64,000 nt of DNA from NCBI RefSeq assembly GCF_000222765.1, contig NZ_AFUE01000007.1:1-64000 (forward strand). The letters are read 5' to 3'. Of the stretch, positions 60,519-64,000 are shown piece after piece. The stretch comes from Streptococcus cristatus ATCC 51100 (lineage in GTDB: Bacteria; Bacillota; Bacilli; Lactobacillales; Streptococcaceae). The notes beneath the pieces were generated by a model that saw only the letters and a list, made by a program, of their open reading frames with translations, did no database searches and had not been told where the DNA came from. The position numbers and the translations under genes are program-made. How positions within the stretch are numbered: position 1 is the stretch's first letter; each line of letters begins with the position of its first letter.

Positions 60519-60662
60519 ATGGATACAGAAATTCCTATTTTAGTCTATGCTTTATTGTACCAAAAATTATCCCAAAAGCCCATAGAAGAATTTCTCGAAA
60601 ACTATTTCATATTATTTTCAAAAATGAAAACTTTTGATAAAATAGAGTCAGAAAATTCTTAG
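60519..60662 (+). CDS. Possible 47-residue ORF upstream of yitT
   Basis: ATG at 60519 to TAG at 60660-60662 encodes a protein-like peptide starting [17 protein letters not shown]. The stop codon overlaps the yitT ribosome binding site (TAGGAG), an arrangement seen in coupled or leader ORFs. Against it: no ribosome binding site of its own, and the tmk promoter on the other strand lies within it. No family was recognised. It may be chance. Confidence 0.25.
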   Translation: MDTEIPILVYALLYQKLSQKPIEEFLENYFILFSKMKTFDKIESENS

Positions 60663-60671
60663 GAGAGTCTG

Positions 60672-61559
60672 ATGTTTAAATTTAAAAATATACTAGCCAT
60701 CATTCTGGGGGCTGGAATTTTTTCTTTTGGGATTCATTATTTAGTAATTCCTTTTCACTTATATGAGGGCGGAGCAACGGGGATCACCTTGATTGTCTAC
60801 TACCTCTTCAGGATCCCTGTATCAACCACCAATTTGGTCATCAATATTCCACTCTTTATTCTCGCTTGGAAATTACTGGGAAATCGCACCCTTTACCTTA
60901 GTATTTTAGGGACTTTTTCTGTATCAGCTTGGCTCAAAGTATTCGAGATGCTGCCTGCTTCCAAACACTTGCAAGACTATTTCTTTTCTTCCTTGGATGG
61001 CGACGTCTTACTGGCCTGCCTTGGAACGGGAATTATCCTTGGAGTTGGCCTAGGCATCATTTTCAATGCCGGAGGAACGACTGGTGGTACCGATATCGTA
61101 GCTCGTATCTTCAATAAATATACCAGCATCTCCATGGGCCGCCTCATGCTGACAGTGGACTTCATCGTGATCTCTCTGGTTCTTTTAGTCTTTAAAGATC
61201 TACGCATGGTTTCTTATACACTCATGTTTGTCTTTATCACCTCTCGTGTTATTGACTTGATTGCTGAGGGTGGCTTCGCGGGCAAAGGCTTCCTAATTGT
61301 CACCAGCAAACCAATAGAACTAGCTGAAGCCATCAATGAAAAACTTGGAAGAGGCGTTACCTATCTGCAAGGACAGGGCTTCTATAGCAAGCAAGATTTG
61401 CAAATCGTTTATTGCGTTGTCTCTCGTAACGAAATGCAGCAAATGAAGAAACTCATCAATGATATCGATCCATTTGCCTTTACAACCATTACAGAGGCCC
61501 ATGAAATCTTAGGAGAAGGTTTTACCTTAGACTCTAACAAACAGCCTATCGTCAAATAA
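60672..61559 (+). CDS. YitT family membrane protein
   Basis: 295 residues. Five to six TM helices (about 7-205) with the family segment NAGGTTGGTDIVARI, then a C-terminal cytoplasmic DUF2179 domain (about 210-285: KGFLIVTSKPIELAEAI, VSRNEMQQMKKLINDIDPFAF). The function is not firmly known; a transport role is suspected. GGAG lies 6 bases before the ATG. Divergent from tmk. Confidence 0.9.
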   Translation: MFKFKNILAIILGAGIFSFGIHYLVIPFHLYEGGATGITLIVYYLFRIPVSTTNLVINIPLFILAWKLLGNRTLYLSILGTFSVSAWLKVFEMLPASKHLQDYFFSSLDGDVLLACLGTGIILGVGLGIIFNAGGTTGGTDIVARIFNKYTSISMGRLMLTVDFIVISLVLLVFKDLRMVSYTLMFVFITSRVIDLIAEGGFAGKGFLIVTSKPIELAEAINEKLGRGVTYLQGQGFYSKQDLQIVYCVVSRNEMQQMKKLINDIDPFAFTTITEAHEILGEGFTLDSNKQPIVK

Positions 61560-61573
61560 ATTTATCCTAAACG

Positions 61574-61615
61574 AAAAGACTTCAGAATGAACAATCATTC
61601 TGAAGTCTTTTTTAT
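61574..61615 (+). terminator. Bidirectional terminator between yitT and mtnN
   Basis: A 15-bp perfect stem AAGACTTCAGAATGA-ACAA-TCATTCTGAAGTCTT, with T-runs on both strands. The mtnN stop codon overlaps its right side. Confidence 0.95.
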
Positions 61616-62304
61616 TCTAAGTTATTCAATAATTGAATGAGAGTTTCAGCTGAGCGCTTCCCTGCTTCTATGATAAATTCATCAAAAGTGATATTGGCAT
61701 CATGGCTGGCTGTATCGCTCATCGCACGAATGACCATAAAAGGCAATCCAAGAGAATGAGCGGCTTGGGCAATGGCTGCTCCCTCCATTTCGACTGCCAA
61801 AACATCAGGAAAATGTTGTTTAATTTGGTCAATCTTGTCCTGCCCAGCGATAAAGCTATCTCCCGTCGCAATCAAGCCGACTTGGCTCACCTGCTGGTTC
61901 TTTTCCAGCACTGCTTTCATCTCCTCAACCAAGTAGCGACTGGCTTCATAGTAGAGAGGTTGCCGTGCCATTTGACCGTAGTCATAGCCAAAAGCTGTCA
62001 CATCCACATCATGGTAGACCAAACGATCTGCCACCACTACATCTCCGATTTCCAAGCCCGAAGCTACTGCTCCAGCGGAACCCGTATTGATGACCGCCGT
62101 CACCTCAAAGTCATTGGCTAAAACAGCTACACTCATGGCTGACATGACTTTGCCAATTCCACTTTCCACCAGGACAACCTCATGATGGCCAATCCGACCA
62201 GTATAATAAACATGCCCTAGGCGCTGGTGTTTTTCAGCCATTTCCAGATGCTCCACCAGCAGTTTCAACTCCTCAGGCATAGCTGCGATAATTCCGATTT
62301 TCAT
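61612..62304 (-). CDS. mtnN: 5'-methylthioadenosine/S-adenosylhomocysteine nucleosidase
   Basis: Cleaves methylthioadenosine and S-adenosylhomocysteine, recycling methyl-cycle by-products and feeding the LuxS (AI-2) route. 230 residues. N-terminal IGIIAAMPEELKLLVEHLE; nucleoside site VNTGSAGAV; MEGAAIAQAA; catalytic Asp in RAMSDTASHD. Also called pfs. Last of glmU-nudix-macP-mtnN. Confidence 0.96.
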   Translation of the reverse strand: MKIGIIAAMPEELKLLVEHLEMAEKHQRLGHVYYTGRIGHHEVVLVESGIGKVMSAMSVAVLANDFEVTAVINTGSAGAVASGLEIGDVVVADRLVYHDVDVTAFGYDYGQMARQPLYYEASRYLVEEMKAVLEKNQQVSQVGLIATGDSFIAGQDKIDQIKQHFPDVLAVEMEGAAIAQAAHSLGLPFMVIRAMSDTASHDANITFDEFIIEAGKRSAETLIQLLNNLE

Positions 62305-62325
62305 GATTCATTCTTTCCTTTTTAC

Positions 62326-62385
62326 ATTAAAAAGAGGGAGAGGAAGCAGAGTTTCATTTTCTCGTTTCCGTCACTCCCCTTCTTT
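62326..62385 (-). terminator. Possible terminator after macP
   Basis: On the minus strand AGAAGGGGAG ... CTCTCCCTCTTTTT: an imperfect stem with a long loop and a U-run. It would partly separate macP from mtnN. Confidence 0.4.
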
Positions 62386-62386
62386 A

Positions 62387-62698
62387 TCATAGCCAAATAA
62401 TAGCCGCAATTAATCCAATCAAAAGAAGCACAATCCAGAACAGGATTTTGTTTAACTTAGCCTGAAAAATACTTCGTTTTTGATTTTCGATTCGACGACT
62501 TTTGATAACTGTCGGTTCAACTTCAATCTGCAGAGTATCCTGATTGACAGCTCGCCGTGGAGCAGCATAGCCAAAAGTTCCTTTTCTAGCAATAGAAATG
62601 ACCTTAGTTTCTTCATCGTCCATCAGCAAGGGACCATCAATATGTTCTCCACGATTAGCCCGCTCAATGATTTCATCTGTTAATAAAGCTTTTCCCAT
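62387..62698 (-). CDS. macP: MacP, membrane-anchored cofactor of PBP2a
   Basis: In the pneumococcus MacP activates the class A synthase PBP2a and is phosphorylated by StkP. 103 residues: starts [19 protein letters not shown], cytoplasmic part about 1-83, then one C-terminal TM helix (about 84-102: [19 protein letters not shown]). The position between the nudix and mtnN genes matches the pneumococcal order. Confidence 0.9.
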   Translation of the reverse strand: MGKALLTDEIIERANRGEHIDGPLLMDDEETKVISIARKGTFGYAAPRRAVNQDTLQIEVEPTVIKSRRIENQKRSIFQAKLNKILFWIVLLLIGLIAAIIWL

Positions 62699-62710
62699 TG
62701 ATCTACATTC

Positions 62711-63262
62711 CTATTTATTCAGATTTTTTTGTTGCCAGTACTGAAGAGCCATGATGGTCTTGGCATCGCAGATGTCACCGTTTTGCAGCAACTGCTCCGC
62801 CTCTTCCAGACTAACTTCAAAAAGTTCCAATGTTTCATCCTCGTCTTGGGGACGAGGGTTTTCGACCTTTGTTAAATGGCTGGCGCTGTAGAGCTTGATT
62901 TTTTCATTGCAAAAACCGATGGCAGAGTAGAAATCATAGACCAACTCCAGCTGTCCTGTGTAGCCTGTCTCTTCTTCTAATTCTCGGAGGGCCGCTGCTT
63001 GGGGATCAGCATTCTCTCCTAGCTCCAGCTTGCCAGCTGGGATCTCGTAAGAAGTCGCTTCAATTGCCTTGCGGTACTGCTTGACTAAAATCATCTTATT
63101 TTCCGGAGTGATAGCAATCACGGCTACCGCGCCATTATGAAAAATCAAATCCCGTTGGGCTTGGCCTTTGCCCTCTGGCAGCTCTACCTGGTCCTGAACC
63201 ACTTTAAAAATCGGTCCTTGATAAATCTCCGTCCGTTGGACGGTCTTTTCTTCAAATTCCAT
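62711..63262 (-). CDS. NUDIX hydrolase, ADP-ribose pyrophosphatase type
   Basis: 183 residues. The nudix box spans about 77-99 (GKLELGENADPQ, then RELEEETG). The N-terminal part, TEIYQGPIFKVVQDQV, is typical of NudF-like ADP-ribose pyrophosphatases, which split ADP-ribose to AMP and ribose 5-phosphate. It starts just after glmU, 8 bases apart, and precedes macP by 12 bases. Confidence 0.9.
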   Translation of the reverse strand: MEFEEKTVQRTEIYQGPIFKVVQDQVELPEGKGQAQRDLIFHNGAVAVIAITPENKMILVKQYRKAIEATSYEIPAGKLELGENADPQAAALRELEEETGYTGQLELVYDFYSAIGFCNEKIKLYSASHLTKVENPRPQDEDETLELFEVSLEEAEQLLQNGDICDAKTIMALQYWQQKNLNK

Positions 63263-63270
63263 GACTAAAC

Positions 63271-64000
<730 letters not shown>

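Overview
The window is chromosomal DNA of a viridans-type Streptococcus, most like the Sanguinis/Mitis group. The grounds are the streptococcal rRNA operon (16S, tRNA-Ala, 23S), the ami oligopeptide permease, the LiaFSR system, PolC, MacP, CvfD, a fused MsrAB, and comFA preceded by a ComX (SigX) box. The species is not determined. No phage, insertion sequence, CRISPR array or obvious horizontally acquired island was seen. Almost every gene lies on the minus strand. The plus-strand genes are yigZ, cysK, def, a lipoprotein gene with an adjacent unknown membrane protein gene, and yitT.

Layout. 1-3.7 kb: 5' part of a 23S gene, tRNA-Ala(UGC), complete 16S, and a strong rRNA promoter, all minus. 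3.8-13.3 kb: nth, greA, mltG (split by a one-base frameshift), two tandem GNAT acetyltransferases, murC, an unknown basic protein and a SNF2 helicase. 13.4-17.8 kb: hpf, comFC/comFA, then divergent yigZ and cysK. 17.8-25.4 kb: cvfD, a HAD-phosphatase/cyclophilin fusion, liaRSF, an EEP-family phosphohydrolase and the glucose PTS gene ptsG with CcpA sites. 25.4-33.8 kb: amiACDEF and a membrane GDPD. 33.9-39.1 kb: an HTH/coiled-coil protein, an RsuA-type pseudouridine synthase, an MFS transporter, def, a GlsB-like protein, pepS and an unlisted 50-residue membrane protein. 39.1-52.8 kb: polC, the lipoprotein/membrane-protein pair, a PH-domain protein, the uppS-cdsA-rseP-proS operon, yajC (frameshifted) and tkt. 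53-64 kb: a small HTH protein, msrAB, an Spx/ArsC-like protein, a YciI protein, serC-serA, tmk-holB-yabA-rsmI, yitT, and glmU-nudix-macP-mtnN running off the end.

How the genes work together. Many serve the envelope: MurC, UppS, CdsA, GlmU, MacP, MltG, LiaFSR, RseP. Others serve replication (PolC, HolB, YabA, Tmk), translation (rRNA, ProS, Def, RsuA, RsmI, Hpf, CvfD), nutrient uptake (Ami, PtsG), competence (ComFA/ComFC) and serine/cysteine synthesis (SerC, SerA, CysK).

The most notable observations are single-base deletions in homopolymer-rich tracts that split mltG and yajC; apparently leaderless divergent promoters for comFA and yigZ; short coding-like sequences missed by length cutoffs (50 codons between polC and pepS, 47 codons before yitT, 37 in-frame codons after nth); and several regulatory inverted repeats. 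No clearly new multi-gene system was found. The least explained block is the plus-strand pair at 43.6-44.8 kb.
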